Origin: JBDUCV01 sp040003255
GTDB taxonomy: Bacteria; Actinomycetota; Actinomycetes; Mycobacteriales; Jatrophihabitantaceae
Length of the DNA stretch: 30,627 nt
Assembly: GCA_040003255.1 (NCBI GenBank)
Contig: JBDUCV010000025.1
Span: 1-30,627, forward strand
Direction of reading: 5' to 3'
Below the pieces are notes generated by a model. That model searched no databases and was not told where the DNA came from. It saw nothing but the letters and a program-made list of their open reading frames with translations. Shown in pieces: positions 1 to 7,461 of the stretch (its first letter is position 1; each line of letters opens with the position of its first letter). A program made the position numbers and the translations under genes.

Positions 1-1032
1 CTGCTCGACCTTCGCGCCGATGGCAGCGAGTCGGGGCTGGCGTTGCGGAGCAGGCGAACCTCGCCCTGGCGGTTCGCTCCACGTCCGCCGGGGAGGTGCC
101 GCGCCACCGATCTCGTCGCGCGCCAGGACGCGCAGCGCGGTCGCCGTCGTCCAGGTGAGCTGGTGATCGGCGAAGGCAGAACGCACCGTCGCGCCATCGA
201 AGGGCAGGACACCAGCACCGCCAGCAAAGTCCAGGCCCAACGGCACGTCGTCGTGCATGGTCATCGCCTGGCAGTTCAGCTGCCAGGCCGCGCGCGCGTC
301 CGGGTGGGCGAGCTGGCGCGCGGCCGCGACGCCGATTGCCGCGACGACCCGGCACCCGTCGCCTGCCAGATTGTCGAATGCCGCCTGCGCTGAGCCCAGC
401 GCCGCGAGCAACTTCGCGGCCGTCTTCGGCCCGATGCCCGCAACGCCGGGAAGGTTGTCGGATGCGTCGCCGCGAAGGGCAGCAAAATCGCGGTACTGCT
501 CGGGACGGATGCCGAGCATCATTACCAGCCGCTCCGCGGTAAGCATCGGCGAGGCCTCGACGCCGCCGTTGACGATCCGCAGCACGCGGGTGTGTTCGTC
601 GATGAGGGCGAAGGCATCGCGGTCAGAGGTCATGATGACAGTGGTCGCACCGCGCGTCGGAGCGAAGCGAGCTGCAGACGCCAGCACGTCGTCGGCTTCG
701 AGCCCTGTTGGCACGACGACGGCAACCCCGATCGCGCGCAGCACGTCCGCGGCCAGGGCCAACTGCCCAACCAACGTCTCGAGCTTGTCGTTGCGAGCGG
801 CTTTGTACTGGGGCCACTGCGTGCGGCGCAGGCTCGAGGTCGGGTCGTCGAAGCCGACCAGGACCGCGTCGGGGCCGACCCGGTCGACCGCAGTTACCAG
901 CTGCGACAGCAGCCCGCGAACCGCCCAGATCGGCCGGCCGTCGACGGAGCGGATGCCGGTATGCGCCTGCGCGTGGAAACTGCGGTGCAGGAGGGAATTT
1001 CCGTCGATGGCCAGCAGCACCCGCGAGTCCAC
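1..1032 (-). CDS. 5'-3' exonuclease (Pol I 5'-nuclease family), 3' end off the window
   Basis: This is a 5'-nuclease that would trim flap or RNA-primer 5' ends during repair and lagging-strand maturation. Read from a GTG at 1032, the frame stays open for 344 codons to position 1. Visible family motifs are the first metal-binding Asp (D10 in LLAIDGNSLLHRSF), the EADD cluster at about 112-115, SDRD at 136-139 and the helix-3-turn-helix DNA-binding segment (GDASDNLPGV-GIGPKTAAKLL, about 188-209). After residue 300 the sequence becomes a Pro/Arg-rich tail with no start of a 3'-5' exonuclease or polymerase domain. A stand-alone enzyme of the mycobacterial Rv2090 type is therefore more likely than full DNA polymerase I; the missing C-terminus prevents certainty. 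It is divergent from the hemerythrin gene. Overlapping plus-strand frames are shadows. Confidence 0.9.
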   Translation of the reverse strand, partial: MDSRVLLAIDGNSLLHRSFHAQAHTGIRSVDGRPIWAVRGLLSQLVTAVDRVGPDAVLVGFDDPTSSLRRTQWPQYKAARNDKLETLVGQLALAADVLRAIGVAVVVPTGLEADDVLASAARFAPTRGATTVIMTSDRDAFALIDEHTRVLRIVNGGVEASPMLTAERLVMMLGIRPEQYRDFAALRGDASDNLPGVAGIGPKTAAKLLAALGSAQAAFDNLAGDGCRVVAAIGVAAARQLAHPDARAAWQLNCQAMTMHDDVPLGLDFAGGAGVLPFDGATVRSAFADHQLTWTTATALRVLARDEIGGAAPPRRTWSEPPGRGSPAPQRQPRLAAIGAKVEQ

Positions 1033-1199
1033 GGCCCCTACTCTGCCCCATGGGACCGACGGATCAGAGCACCTCGAGGCCGATGGTCGCCGCGGCGCGC
1101 CAATCCAGGCGCGGACCGCAGCTTGGTTCGCTAACCGGGTCAGACGGGTAGGAGAGCGGACGACGCGGCCGCTGGTCGCACGAGCCCGATGGAGGCGCT

Positions 1200-1700
1200 A
1201 TGCCGATCGATGGAATTGTGCTGCTCAAGAACGATCACAAAGAGCTTCGCCGGCTGTTCACGGAATTCGGCCGGGCTGGCGACGACGCGACCGCGACCAA
1301 GGGCAAGTTGGTCCAAAAGATCATTGAGCTGCTGACTGTCCACACCTACTTGGAAAACGAGTGCATGTATCCCGAGGTCCGCAAACTCATGCCGGCCTTG
1401 GAGGACGACATCCTGGAGTCATACGAAGAGCACCACGTCGCAGACGTCCTATGCGCGGAACTGCACGCGCTGGCTCCAGACCACGAGCGATTTGATGCCA
1501 AGACCACCGTGCTGATTGAGAACGTCAAGCATCACATGCAAGAGGAAGAGCAGGACTGGTTTCCCAAGGTCCGTGCCGGTCTCGGTCGCAGGCAGTTGCA
1601 GGAGCTCGGCGCCAAGATGGAGGCCATGCGCAAGACCGCGCCCACTGACCCCGCGCAGCCGAGCGCGGTGAAGAAGACGATTGACGCGATGATCCGCTGA
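1200..1700 (+). CDS. Hemerythrin HHE cation-binding domain protein
   Basis: This 166-aa cytoplasmic four-helix-bundle protein is expected to bind a di-iron centre. Candidate ligands are spaced as in the HHE family: H13 (KNDHKEL), H48 and E52 (HTYLENE), H78/H79 (EEHHV), and H111/H112 with E115-E117 (KHHMQEEE). In this family such proteins are linked to oxygen, nitric oxide or redox sensing and iron storage; the exact role here is unknown. The ATG at 1200 is supported by a GGAGG Shine-Dalgarno at about 1190. It stands alone, divergent from the exonuclease gene and convergent with the acetyltransferase gene. No signal peptide or membrane segment is seen. Confidence 0.9.
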   Translation: MPIDGIVLLKNDHKELRRLFTEFGRAGDDATATKGKLVQKIIELLTVHTYLENECMYPEVRKLMPALEDDILESYEEHHVADVLCAELHALAPDHERFDAKTTVLIENVKHHMQEEEQDWFPKVRAGLGRRQLQELGAKMEAMRKTAPTDPAQPSAVKKTIDAMIR

Positions 1701-1768
1701 GCGCCGATCGGCTGCACTGGACTGCGGTCACCGACTTCGGGCACCGGGTCGGGCACGTGAGCGCGCAG

Positions 1769-1818
1769 GCTGCAACCAGCCGAACAATCCTGAATCCACG
1801 AGTGCGGGCGGTTGCAGC
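1769..1818. repeat. Inverted repeat in convergent intergenic gap
   Basis: The 9-bp arms GCTGCAACC (1769-1777) and GGTTGCAGC (1810-1818) are exact reverse complements, 32 nt apart. They lie between the ends of the convergent hemerythrin and GNAT genes. This may form a long-loop hairpin acting as a bidirectional terminator, but there is no U-run and the loop is large, so the role is uncertain. Confidence 0.35.
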
Positions 1819-1836
1819 ACCGGCACGCTCGGATGC

Positions 1837-2445
1837 TCAGCGGTGTGGGGCGCCAACCGCCTCGTGTCTCGACGGAATCGTCAACGGCAAGCTGGCGCCC
1901 ATGACGGCGAAGGGCCTGGTATCCCCGGGAAACAGGTAGTTCCGAGCCAGATCCGCGAAGCCGAGCGAGCGGTAGAGCCGGAACGCGCGGCTGTCAGCGT
2001 CCGGCGTCGAGAGGAGTATCGCCCGATGCGGCGAGATGTCACCAGCGAGCGAGACAAGCAGCGATCTGCCGATGCCGGCTCCCTGCTGGCCGGGCAGTAC
2101 ATGCAGCTCGGACAGCTCGAAGGCGTCGGTCAGCCACTGAAAGGCCAGTGCTGGAGGCAACGCGCGGCGAACGAGGTCGTGCCACCACTGTCCGGGCGCC
2201 GTCGTGTAGCCGTAGCCGAAGCCGAGCAGTGTTCCGTCGTCGGCGAGGGCCGCGCGGCACGCAAATCCCGGGTTGCCGGTGTGCCTGCGCGCGGTGACCG
2301 ACCGCTGGGTCCCTGCGTAGGCCGGGTAGTCCATCGCCAGGACGTAGATTCGCATCGCCTCGTCGATCCGCGCGACCAGCTGGCTTCCGGTCCACGCCTC
2401 GAGCCGGACATGCCTGGTCGCGACTGGAACGTCGGCATCGACCAT
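1837..2445 (-). CDS. GNAT-family N-acetyltransferase
   Basis: This protein of about 202 aa has the GNAT fold signature: a beta-strand followed by the acetyl-CoA pyrophosphate loop (ELHVLPGQQGAGIGRSLL, about 113-130; Q-x2-G-x-G) and the later Ala/Leu-Tyr-x-x-x-G-F segment (FRLYRSLGF, about 155-163). The substrate cannot be inferred. The open frame extends upstream to 2538, but the ATG at 2445 is chosen because family-like sequence begins there. In addition, a TACGCT -10-like hexamer ends 7 nt before it, which fits a leaderless transcript. It lies downstream of cysH on the same strand with a 105-nt gap, so it is probably a separate transcription unit. Confidence 0.8.
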   Translation of the reverse strand: MVDADVPVATRHVRLEAWTGSQLVARIDEAMRIYVLAMDYPAYAGTQRSVTARRHTGNPGFACRAALADDGTLLGFGYGYTTAPGQWWHDLVRRALPPALAFQWLTDAFELSELHVLPGQQGAGIGRSLLVSLAGDISPHRAILLSTPDADSRAFRLYRSLGFADLARNYLFPGDTRPFAVMGASLPLTIPSRHEAVGAPHR

Positions 2446-2452
2446 GTGGGCC

Positions 2453-2458
2453 AGCGTA
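2453..2458 (-). promoter_or_regulatory. Candidate -10 for leaderless GNAT mRNA
   Basis: On the minus strand TACGCT (TAnnnT) is followed by 7 nt and then the ATG at 2445. This spacing is typical of actinobacterial leaderless transcripts, and there is no Shine-Dalgarno. No clear -35 is seen. Confidence 0.4.
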
Positions 2459-2550
2459 GGACGAGCGCCACGTCGGCGGCATTGGGCCCGATGAGTACGA
2501 GCGAGCGATGTTCGAGTTGGCTGCGCCACCAAGTCCATGTCGACTGAAGC

Positions 2551-3249
2551 TCAGCCGTGCAGCCCGCACTCGTTCTTGGCGAGTCCCGCCCAGCGTCCGG
2601 CCCGCACGCCCTCGCCCTCGAGCAGACGGCGCGTGCACGGTGCGCAGCCGATGGACCCGTAGCCGTCGGAGAGCAGAGGGTTTACCAGGACGGCGTGCTC
2701 GGTGATATAGGCGTCGACGTCGTCCTGCGTCCATGTGGCGATCGGATTGAGCTTGACGATTTGGCGCGCGGCGTCCCACTCGACCACCTGAGTGCCTCGT
2801 CGACTAGCCGCGTCGTCGCGGCGCAGCCCGGTTGCCCACGCCCGATACGGGGCGAGTGCCGTAGCCAGCGGGGCGACCTTGCGCATCGCGCAGCACAGGT
2901 CGGGATCGCGGTCGTGCAGCCGGGGCCCGAACGCCGCGTCCTGCTGGGCGACGGTGCGCGATGCGGTGACTGTGTGCACGGTGACGGGCAGCGTGGCCGC
3001 CACCGCGTCGCGCGTGCCGAGAGTCTCGGCGAAGTGATACCCGGTGTCGAGGAAGATGACGTCCACCCCGGGCATGACTCGAGCGGCCAGGTGCGGTAGC
3101 ACGGCGTCAGCCATCGACGACGCGACACACCACGCGGGGCCAAACTGCTCGACCGCCCAAGCCAGGATGTCCTGTGCCGGAGCGCCCTCGAGTTCGTCGC
3201 CCGCGCGGTCGGCGAGTGCGCGCAACTTATCCGTGACATCGGTGATCAC
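2551..3249 (-). CDS. cysH: Assimilatory APS reductase (CysH, Fe-S type)
   Basis: This enzyme reduces adenylyl sulfate to sulfite plus AMP with thioredoxin as donor, in the cytoplasm. The 232-aa protein has the PAPS/APS reductase fold. It carries the four cysteines that bind [4Fe-4S] in APS-type enzymes: C119-C120 (DLCCAMRK) and C202/C205 (GCAPCTR). The catalytic Cys is C228 in the terminal ECGLHG. The paired cysteines, absent from enterobacterial PAPS reductases, indicate APS as substrate (EC 1.8.4.10). This fits the degraded cysC in the same window. The start is the GTG at 3249, which overlaps the stop of the upstream cysX-like gene (GTGA), implying translational coupling. The frame stays open upstream but that part belongs to the neighbour. 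Confidence 0.93.
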   Translation of the reverse strand: MITDVTDKLRALADRAGDELEGAPAQDILAWAVEQFGPAWCVASSMADAVLPHLAARVMPGVDVIFLDTGYHFAETLGTRDAVAATLPVTVHTVTASRTVAQQDAAFGPRLHDRDPDLCCAMRKVAPLATALAPYRAWATGLRRDDAASRRGTQVVEWDAARQIVKLNPIATWTQDDVDAYITEHAVLVNPLLSDGYGSIGCAPCTRRLLEGEGVRAGRWAGLAKNECGLHG

Positions 3250-3437
3250 GCGGGCTCCTTTGGGTGCGACTTCACGTCCGACGTCCAGTCCGCCGCGATG
3301 CCGAGATAGCCGAGTTGGAACACTCGCTGACATGCTCCGCATCGCCACTCGCCGTGCGTCTCGCCAAACATGCGCAGATCCTCATCGCCGCAATACGGGC
3401 AGTAGAACGGGGCTGCTCGCTCGCTCACAGCAGCCAT
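3246..3437 (-). CDS. CysX-like small zinc-ribbon / ferredoxin-like protein
   Basis: This 63-aa protein has two CxxC pairs (C13/C16 in YCPYCGD, C33/C36 in WRCGACQRVF), as in a zinc ribbon or rubredoxin-like knuckle. It sits between nirA and cysH, the place held by cysX in the Corynebacterium glutamicum cysIXHDNYZ cluster, where a small ferredoxin-like role in electron delivery to sulfite reductase was proposed. That function is inferred here from position and the cysteines only. The ATG at 3437 overlaps the nirA 3' end by 13 nt and has GGAGG 4 nt upstream. A GTG at 3428, overlapping the nirA stop as GTGA, is an alternative. Its own stop overlaps the cysH GTG. Confidence 0.8.
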   Translation of the reverse strand: MAAVSERAAPFYCPYCGDEDLRMFGETHGEWRCGACQRVFQLGYLGIAADWTSDVKSHPKEPA

Positions 3438-5086
3438 GACTCCTCCGCGCGTGTGACGTACGCCGCGAAGCTCTCGCCGTCAGCGCGGCGGTCGAGGTAG
3501 CCACGCAGGACCCGCTCGGCATACTCGGGCGCCTGCTCGGCGGTGACCTTCAGGCCGCGGAACTTCCGGCCGAACGCCGCCTCGGCGCCCAACTGCCCGC
3601 CAAGGTGGACTTGGAACGCCTCCTGATCGGTCCCGTCCTCGCCGCGGGCGATCACCCCCTTGAAGCCGATGTCGGCGACCTGGAAGCGTGCGCACGAGTT
3701 CGGGCAGCCGTTGACGTTGATCGTGATCGGCGTGTCGAAGTCGGGCAGCCGGTGCTCGAGCTCGGTGCGAATGACCTCGGCCCGGGCCTTGGTCTCGACG
3801 ATCGCGAGCTTGCAGAACTCGATACCGGTGCAGGCGATGGTGCCCCGATGGAACGCAGACGGGCGGACCGATAGGCCGAGGCCGTCGAGGGTCTCGATCA
3901 CGTCGTCCTGCGTCTCCGCTTCGACATCCAGGACGACGAGGCCCTGCTGGGGCGTGAGTCGTATCCGGCCGCCTCTGCCACCGGCCCGCTGCGCGAGGTC
4001 GGCCACCGAGGTCAATGCTGACCCGGACGTCCGCCCCGCCTTCGTGGTGGCGCCGATCGCATACCGCCCGTCGACCTGTCGCTCGACGCCGACGTGGTCG
4101 CGCCGGGCAGGGGAGCGATCTGGGCCCGGACCGTCGGGCAGTGCCCGCCCGAGGTACTCCTTCTCCAGCACCTCACGGAATCTGTCGGTTCCCCAGTCGG
4201 CGATCAGAAACTTCAGCCGGGCGTGGTTGCGCGAGCGCCGGTAGCCATAGTCGCGAAAGACCGACACGACCGCGTCCCACACTTCGGCCACCTCTTCGGG
4301 TTCGACGAATACACCGACCCGGCGGGCGAACATCGGGTTGGTCGACAGGCCACCGCCGACCCACAGGTCGAACCCCGTGCTGCCGTCCGTTCTGCGCACC
4401 CCGACGAATGACACGTCGTTGATCTCGTGGTTGGTGCAGTGCCGCGAGCAGCCGCTGATCGACGTCTTGAACTTGCGAGGGAGGTTGGAGAAGGCGCGAT
4501 CGCCGAGATAGGCATCGACCGTTTCCCGCAGGGCTGGCGAAGCGTCGAGCACGGCGTCCTCGGCAACCCCCTCGAGCGGGCAGCCAAGCATCACCCGCGG
4601 AGTGTCGCCGCACGCCTCGGTCGTCGACAGTCCGACCGCCGCAAGCTGCTCCCAGATCGCCGGAACGTCCTCGACCCGGATCCAGTGCAGCTGCACGTTC
4701 TGCCGGTCGGTGATGTCGGCCACATCTCGGCCGTAGCAGGTCGAGATGTGGCCGATGACCCGTAGCTGCTCCGTGGTCAGAGCGCCCCCGTCGACGCGGA
4801 TGCGCAGCATGAAGTACTCGTCTTCGAGCTCTTCCGGCTCCAGTATCGCGGTACGGCCGCCGGAGATACCTGGGCGGCGCTGGGTGTAAAGCCCATACCA
4901 CCGGAAACGCCCGCGCAGATCAGCCGGATCGATGCCGGCGAACCCGGTGTACTGGTAGGTGTCAATGATCCGCTGACGGACGTCGAGACCGTCGCTGTCT
5001 TTCTTGGTTCGCTCGTTGGGATTGAGCGGCTCGTGGTAGCCCAGAGCCCATTGCCCCTGCCCACGGGCAGTACTTCGCGCTGCCAT
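3425..5086 (-). CDS. nirA: Ferredoxin-dependent sulfite reductase NirA/Sir
   Basis: This enzyme catalyses six-electron reduction of sulfite to sulfide using ferredoxin, siroheme and a [4Fe-4S] cluster. The 553-aa protein has two ferredoxin-like half-domains and two siroheme/Fe-S domains. Cluster ligands are C419 and C425 (CTGIEFC, C-x5-C) and C461 and C465 (GCPNSC, C-x3-C). Y67 (WYGLYTQR) and C159 (EACGDTPR) match the Tyr-Cys pair that is covalently linked beside the siroheme in Mycobacterium tuberculosis NirA (Tyr69-Cys161). The ATG at 5086 is chosen because similarity begins there and GGAGAGGA lies about 10 nt upstream; an in-frame ATG at 5425 would run through the leader peptide region. 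It is first in the nirA-cysX-cysH operon, 53 nt after the leader peptide. Sulfite rather than nitrite is inferred from the neighbours. Confidence 0.95.
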   Translation of the reverse strand: MAARSTARGQGQWALGYHEPLNPNERTKKDSDGLDVRQRIIDTYQYTGFAGIDPADLRGRFRWYGLYTQRRPGISGGRTAILEPEELEDEYFMLRIRVDGGALTTEQLRVIGHISTCYGRDVADITDRQNVQLHWIRVEDVPAIWEQLAAVGLSTTEACGDTPRVMLGCPLEGVAEDAVLDASPALRETVDAYLGDRAFSNLPRKFKTSISGCSRHCTNHEINDVSFVGVRRTDGSTGFDLWVGGGLSTNPMFARRVGVFVEPEEVAEVWDAVVSVFRDYGYRRSRNHARLKFLIADWGTDRFREVLEKEYLGRALPDGPGPDRSPARRDHVGVERQVDGRYAIGATTKAGRTSGSALTSVADLAQRAGGRGGRIRLTPQQGLVVLDVEAETQDDVIETLDGLGLSVRPSAFHRGTIACTGIEFCKLAIVETKARAEVIRTELEHRLPDFDTPITINVNGCPNSCARFQVADIGFKGVIARGEDGTDQEAFQVHLGGQLGAEAAFGRKFRGLKVTAEQAPEYAERVLRGYLDRRADGESFAAYVTRAEESWLL

Positions 5087-5109
5087 GGCGCGGTCGTCCT
5101 CTCCGGTGT

Positions 5110-5129
5110 GACGGCGATCTTCGCCAGTC
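5110..5129 (-). promoter_or_regulatory. Hairpin between leader peptide and nirA
   Basis: On the minus strand GAC-T-GGCGA, an AGA loop, then TCGCCGTC gives an 8-bp stem with one bulged T. It lies between the leader peptide stop and the nirA Shine-Dalgarno, where ribosome position on the leader could affect it. It is not followed by a U-run. A regulatory role is inferred. Confidence 0.35.
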
Positions 5130-5139
5130 GATTGACGGC

Positions 5140-5229
5140 TCAGCGAGGCGTCGGACACGCGGAGGCTGTGACGCGCGCGAGGTCGACATGACGGCGCACC
5201 GTCAGTCGGAGCAGCACCGCGCCCAGCAT
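5140..5229 (-). CDS. Sulfur-operon leader peptide (29 aa) upstream of nirA
   Basis: This short ORF runs from ATG 5229 to TGA 5140. It encodes 29 residues with the core RLTVRRHVDLARVTASAC and the tail CPTPR. It matches the actinobacterial 'putative leader peptide' pattern (Leu-Thr/Val-x-Arg-Arg-His-Val/Ile-Asp-Leu-x-Arg-Val-x-Ser-Ala-x-Cys) commonly found ahead of sulfate-assimilation operons. The single Cys codon (TGT) lies five codons before the stop. Stalling or slowing there when cysteine is scarce could control the downstream genes, as shown for mycobacterial polycysteine upstream ORFs. No clear Shine-Dalgarno is seen, and a GTG at codon 5 is an alternative start. Its C-terminal coding closely resembles that of the second leader at 7462. 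Confidence 0.75.
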   Translation of the reverse strand: MLGAVLLRLTVRRHVDLARVTASACPTPR

Positions 5230-5290
5230 CGGACCAGGGTCGCACATCGGTGCCGTCGACGGCCAGCACGTCCGCCGGATCTAGGACGGG

Positions 5291-5314
5291 CAGCCTGACG
5301 CATGTGGCAGGCTG
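5291..5314. promoter_or_regulatory. Inverted repeat CAGCCTG-N10-CAGGCTG
   Basis: Exact 7-bp inverted arms sit at 5291-5297 and 5308-5314, in the shared gap between the divergent nirA leader (start 5229) and SIMPL gene (start 5349). The dyad symmetry and position suit an operator for a dimeric regulator, but no regulator is identified. Confidence 0.35.
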
Positions 5315-5348
5315 ATCGCGACGTGGCCAGCGGGACGAGGAGGCAAAC

Positions 5349-6020
5349 GTGTCCGAGGTGACGATCACGGTGCGCGGTTCGTTTGACTCGTTCCACCCGC
5401 CCGAGCGTGGCACCGTGCACATCACCGTCGCATTCGAGGCGCCGCAGAAGGACTCGGCCTACCAGTCGGCGACCAGCACGGCAGCGGCGATCGCCGATCG
5501 CATTACGCCGCTGTTCGATCGCGACCGCGGCCCGGTGACCTGGTGGTCGAGCGATCAGATCCGGACCTGGTCCAGCCGCCCGTGGAATCAGGAGGGTAAG
5601 CAGCTGCCCCTCGTCCACCACGCCGCCGTGTCATATCAGGTGAAGTTCGGCGAGCTGACCCGACTCAACGCCTGGGTGTCCGATGTGGTGACGGAGCCTG
5701 GCGTCACGATCGATCGAGTCGAGTGGGCGCTGACCGAGGGACGTCGGGTTGAGCTGACCAGGCTCGCCCGAGACCGTGCCGTTCACGATGCGCGTGACAA
5801 GGCACAGGCCTATGCGTCCAGCCTCGGTCTGGCCGAGCTGCGCGCAGTGGCGGTCGCCGACGCCGGCATGCTCGGCGATCACCCGCTGGGTCGCGATCAG
5901 ACTGCTATGGCGCTGGCCGCCCGCGGGAGCGGCGCCCCGATCAGTGGCGACGAGCTGCGTCTCGTGCCCGACGACATCGTCCTTTCCGCCACTGTCGACG
6001 CGCGGTTCGTCGCGCAATGA
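5349..6020 (+). CDS. SIMPL-domain (DUF541) protein
   Basis: This 223-aa protein has the N-terminal pattern of the SIMPL/DUF541 family (ITVRGSFDSFHPPERGTVHITVAFEA) and the C-terminal part in which residues near 150-170 form the helix RARDKAQAYASSLGL-like segment followed by strands. Family members are often periplasmic or membrane-attached, with no agreed biochemical role. Here no signal peptide or membrane helix is visible, so it appears cytoplasmic. The GTG at 5349 has a GAGGAGG Shine-Dalgarno at 5337-5343. It is divergent from the nirA leader and upstream of the glycosylase gene on the same strand (63-nt gap). Nothing links it to sulfur metabolism except position. Confidence 0.8.
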   Translation: MSEVTITVRGSFDSFHPPERGTVHITVAFEAPQKDSAYQSATSTAAAIADRITPLFDRDRGPVTWWSSDQIRTWSSRPWNQEGKQLPLVHHAAVSYQVKFGELTRLNAWVSDVVTEPGVTIDRVEWALTEGRRVELTRLARDRAVHDARDKAQAYASSLGLAELRAVAVADAGMLGDHPLGRDQTAMALAARGSGAPISGDELRLVPDDIVLSATVDARFVAQ

Positions 6021-6083
6021 GCGCCCACGTGCCGCGCGGTCGATAGCAGCACCGCTGTCGGTGGCGGCTGGCACCCTCCGGCC

Positions 6084-6974
6084 ATGACCGGTTCGTTCGC
6101 CGTCACGCCTCGCGGTCCGTTCTCGCTGGAGCGGCTTGCGACGGTACGGTTCGGCCATCAGCAGGCCGAACGGTTCGACGGGGCGATGCGGCTGGCCTTT
6201 TGCCTAGACGGATACCGCGACCAAGTCGGTGTGGAAGTACGACAGCACGACGACGCGGTGCACTGCATCGTCCACGGCGACCCCGATCTGGCGGCGGTGT
6301 CGCGCCAGGTTCAGCGCATCCTCTCGTTGGATCATGACGGCGCTCAGTTCGCAGCTGTGGGGCGGCGCGATCCGGTCATCGGTCGGCTGCAGGCGCTCGC
6401 GCCCGGATTGCGACCCCCGCTGTTCTACTCGCCCTACGAGGCCGCGGCGTGGGCAATCATCAGCGCGAGGCGATCTGCGGCGCAGATGACAGGGGTGCGC
6501 CGGGCGCTGAGCGATGCGCGCGGCACGAGGTTCGATATCGCTGAGGAGCAGGTCGCGGCGTTCCCCTTGCCGGATCAACTATTGGCGCTCACCGACTTTC
6601 CGGGCCTGAACGAACAGAAAATCACCAGACTGCACGGCGTCGCGCGTGCGGCGCTTGCCGGGCAGCTCGATGCGCAAAGGCTGCGGGCGATGGATCCCGC
6701 CGAGGCGATGGCCGACGTGCAGTCGATTCCCGGAATCGGGCCGTTCTACAGCGCGCTCGTCGTGGTTCGCGCGGTCGGGTTCGCCGACGTCGAGCCGCAG
6801 GACGAGCCACGGTCAATGGCACTGATCGCGCGGCTTTACGGGCTACCTCAGCCGCTGAAACTCGACGAGGTGCGGGCTGTTGCCGAAACGTGGCGGCCTT
6901 TTCGCACTTGGGTAACGTTCCTGATCCGAGCGGCGGGGCCAGGCTTGGTGGCTGAGCTGGAGTCCGCTGAATGA
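6084..6974 (+). CDS. AlkA-like DNA-3-methyladenine glycosylase (HhH-GPD)
   Basis: This 296-aa protein belongs to the helix-hairpin-helix GPD superfamily of base-excision glycosylases, expected to remove alkylated bases. The C-terminal half shows the AWAIISARRSAAQM helix (about 122-135), the HhH hairpin SIPGIGPFYSA (214-224) and a downstream acidic residue D240 (EPQDEPRSM) in the place of the catalytic Asp. The first ~110 residues resemble the AlkA N-terminal domain. The typical SQQVS string in the first helix is changed to SARRS, so the substrate may differ from classical AlkA. The ATG at 6084 lacks a strong Shine-Dalgarno. The TfoX-N gene follows 58 nt downstream. Confidence 0.83.
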   Translation: MTGSFAVTPRGPFSLERLATVRFGHQQAERFDGAMRLAFCLDGYRDQVGVEVRQHDDAVHCIVHGDPDLAAVSRQVQRILSLDHDGAQFAAVGRRDPVIGRLQALAPGLRPPLFYSPYEAAAWAIISARRSAAQMTGVRRALSDARGTRFDIAEEQVAAFPLPDQLLALTDFPGLNEQKITRLHGVARAALAGQLDAQRLRAMDPAEAMADVQSIPGIGPFYSALVVVRAVGFADVEPQDEPRSMALIARLYGLPQPLKLDEVRAVAETWRPFRTWVTFLIRAAGPGLVAELESAE

Positions 6975-7032
6975 GCGCGCCATCGGCTCGGAACCAGCTG
7001 ACATCCTCGGTCGCGTCAGGTGGGGGCAGGTC

Positions 7033-7395
7033 GTGACGATCGAGGCGCGCGCGCAGGAACTGTTCGAGGCTGTCGTCGCGCGTTATGACGGCGAGCCAGG
7101 CGTCAGTTACGGCCGAATGATGGCCAGCAACGGCCTGCGGATCGAAGGCAAGATTTTCGCGATGCTGGTGCGCGGCCGTTTGGTGCTGAAACTTCCCGCT
7201 GAACGGGTGACGGCCCTAGTAGTCGACGGGTTCGGGGAGCCATTCGAGCCGCGCCCCGGCCGTCGGTTGAAGCAGTGGGTCAGCCTCGACGTGCCCCAGC
7301 CGCCCTTGCAGAGTCGCTGGCACGAGCTCACAGCCGAGGCTCGCGTGTTCGTCGGCGGCGAGCCCGACGTGCCTGCGAAGCGCCGCGGGACATGA
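7033..7395 (+). CDS. TfoX N-terminal domain protein
   Basis: This 120-aa protein resembles the stand-alone TfoX-N fold: helix, GVSYGRMMASNGLRIEGKIFAMLVRGRLVLKLPAERV (residues about 22-60), then EPFEPRPGRRLKQWVSL and a C-terminal helix ending FVGG. TfoX/Sxy regulates competence in some Proteobacteria. Actinobacterial stand-alone N-domain proteins have no established role, and a competence function should not be assumed. The GTG at 7033 follows a G-rich GGGGGCAGG stretch serving as Shine-Dalgarno. Its neighbours are the AlkA-like gene upstream and the second sulfur leader peptide downstream. Confidence 0.78.
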   Translation: MTIEARAQELFEAVVARYDGEPGVSYGRMMASNGLRIEGKIFAMLVRGRLVLKLPAERVTALVVDGFGEPFEPRPGRRLKQWVSLDVPQPPLQSRWHELTAEARVFVGGEPDVPAKRRGT

Positions 7396-7461
7396 CGACG
7401 TCCAGTACCGGCTGGTCGTGGGACTGGCTTAGCACCGGTTCGATGTGTCACTCTTGGCCTC

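Noticed and set aside
257..1327. 356-codon plus-strand open frame
   Set aside because: It is antisense to the exonuclease gene, whose minus-strand frame has all family motifs, and it overlaps the hemerythrin start; its translation is low-complexity with no domain.
5087..5425. N-terminal extension of NirA from an ATG at 5425
   Set aside because: It crosses the leader peptide and the start of the divergent SIMPL gene, has no family similarity, and a good Shine-Dalgarno precedes the ATG at 5086.
7033..7395. Competence system suggested by the TfoX-like gene
   Set aside because: Only the N-terminal domain is present, no com genes are in the window, and stand-alone TfoX-N proteins are common in actinobacteria without a competence role.
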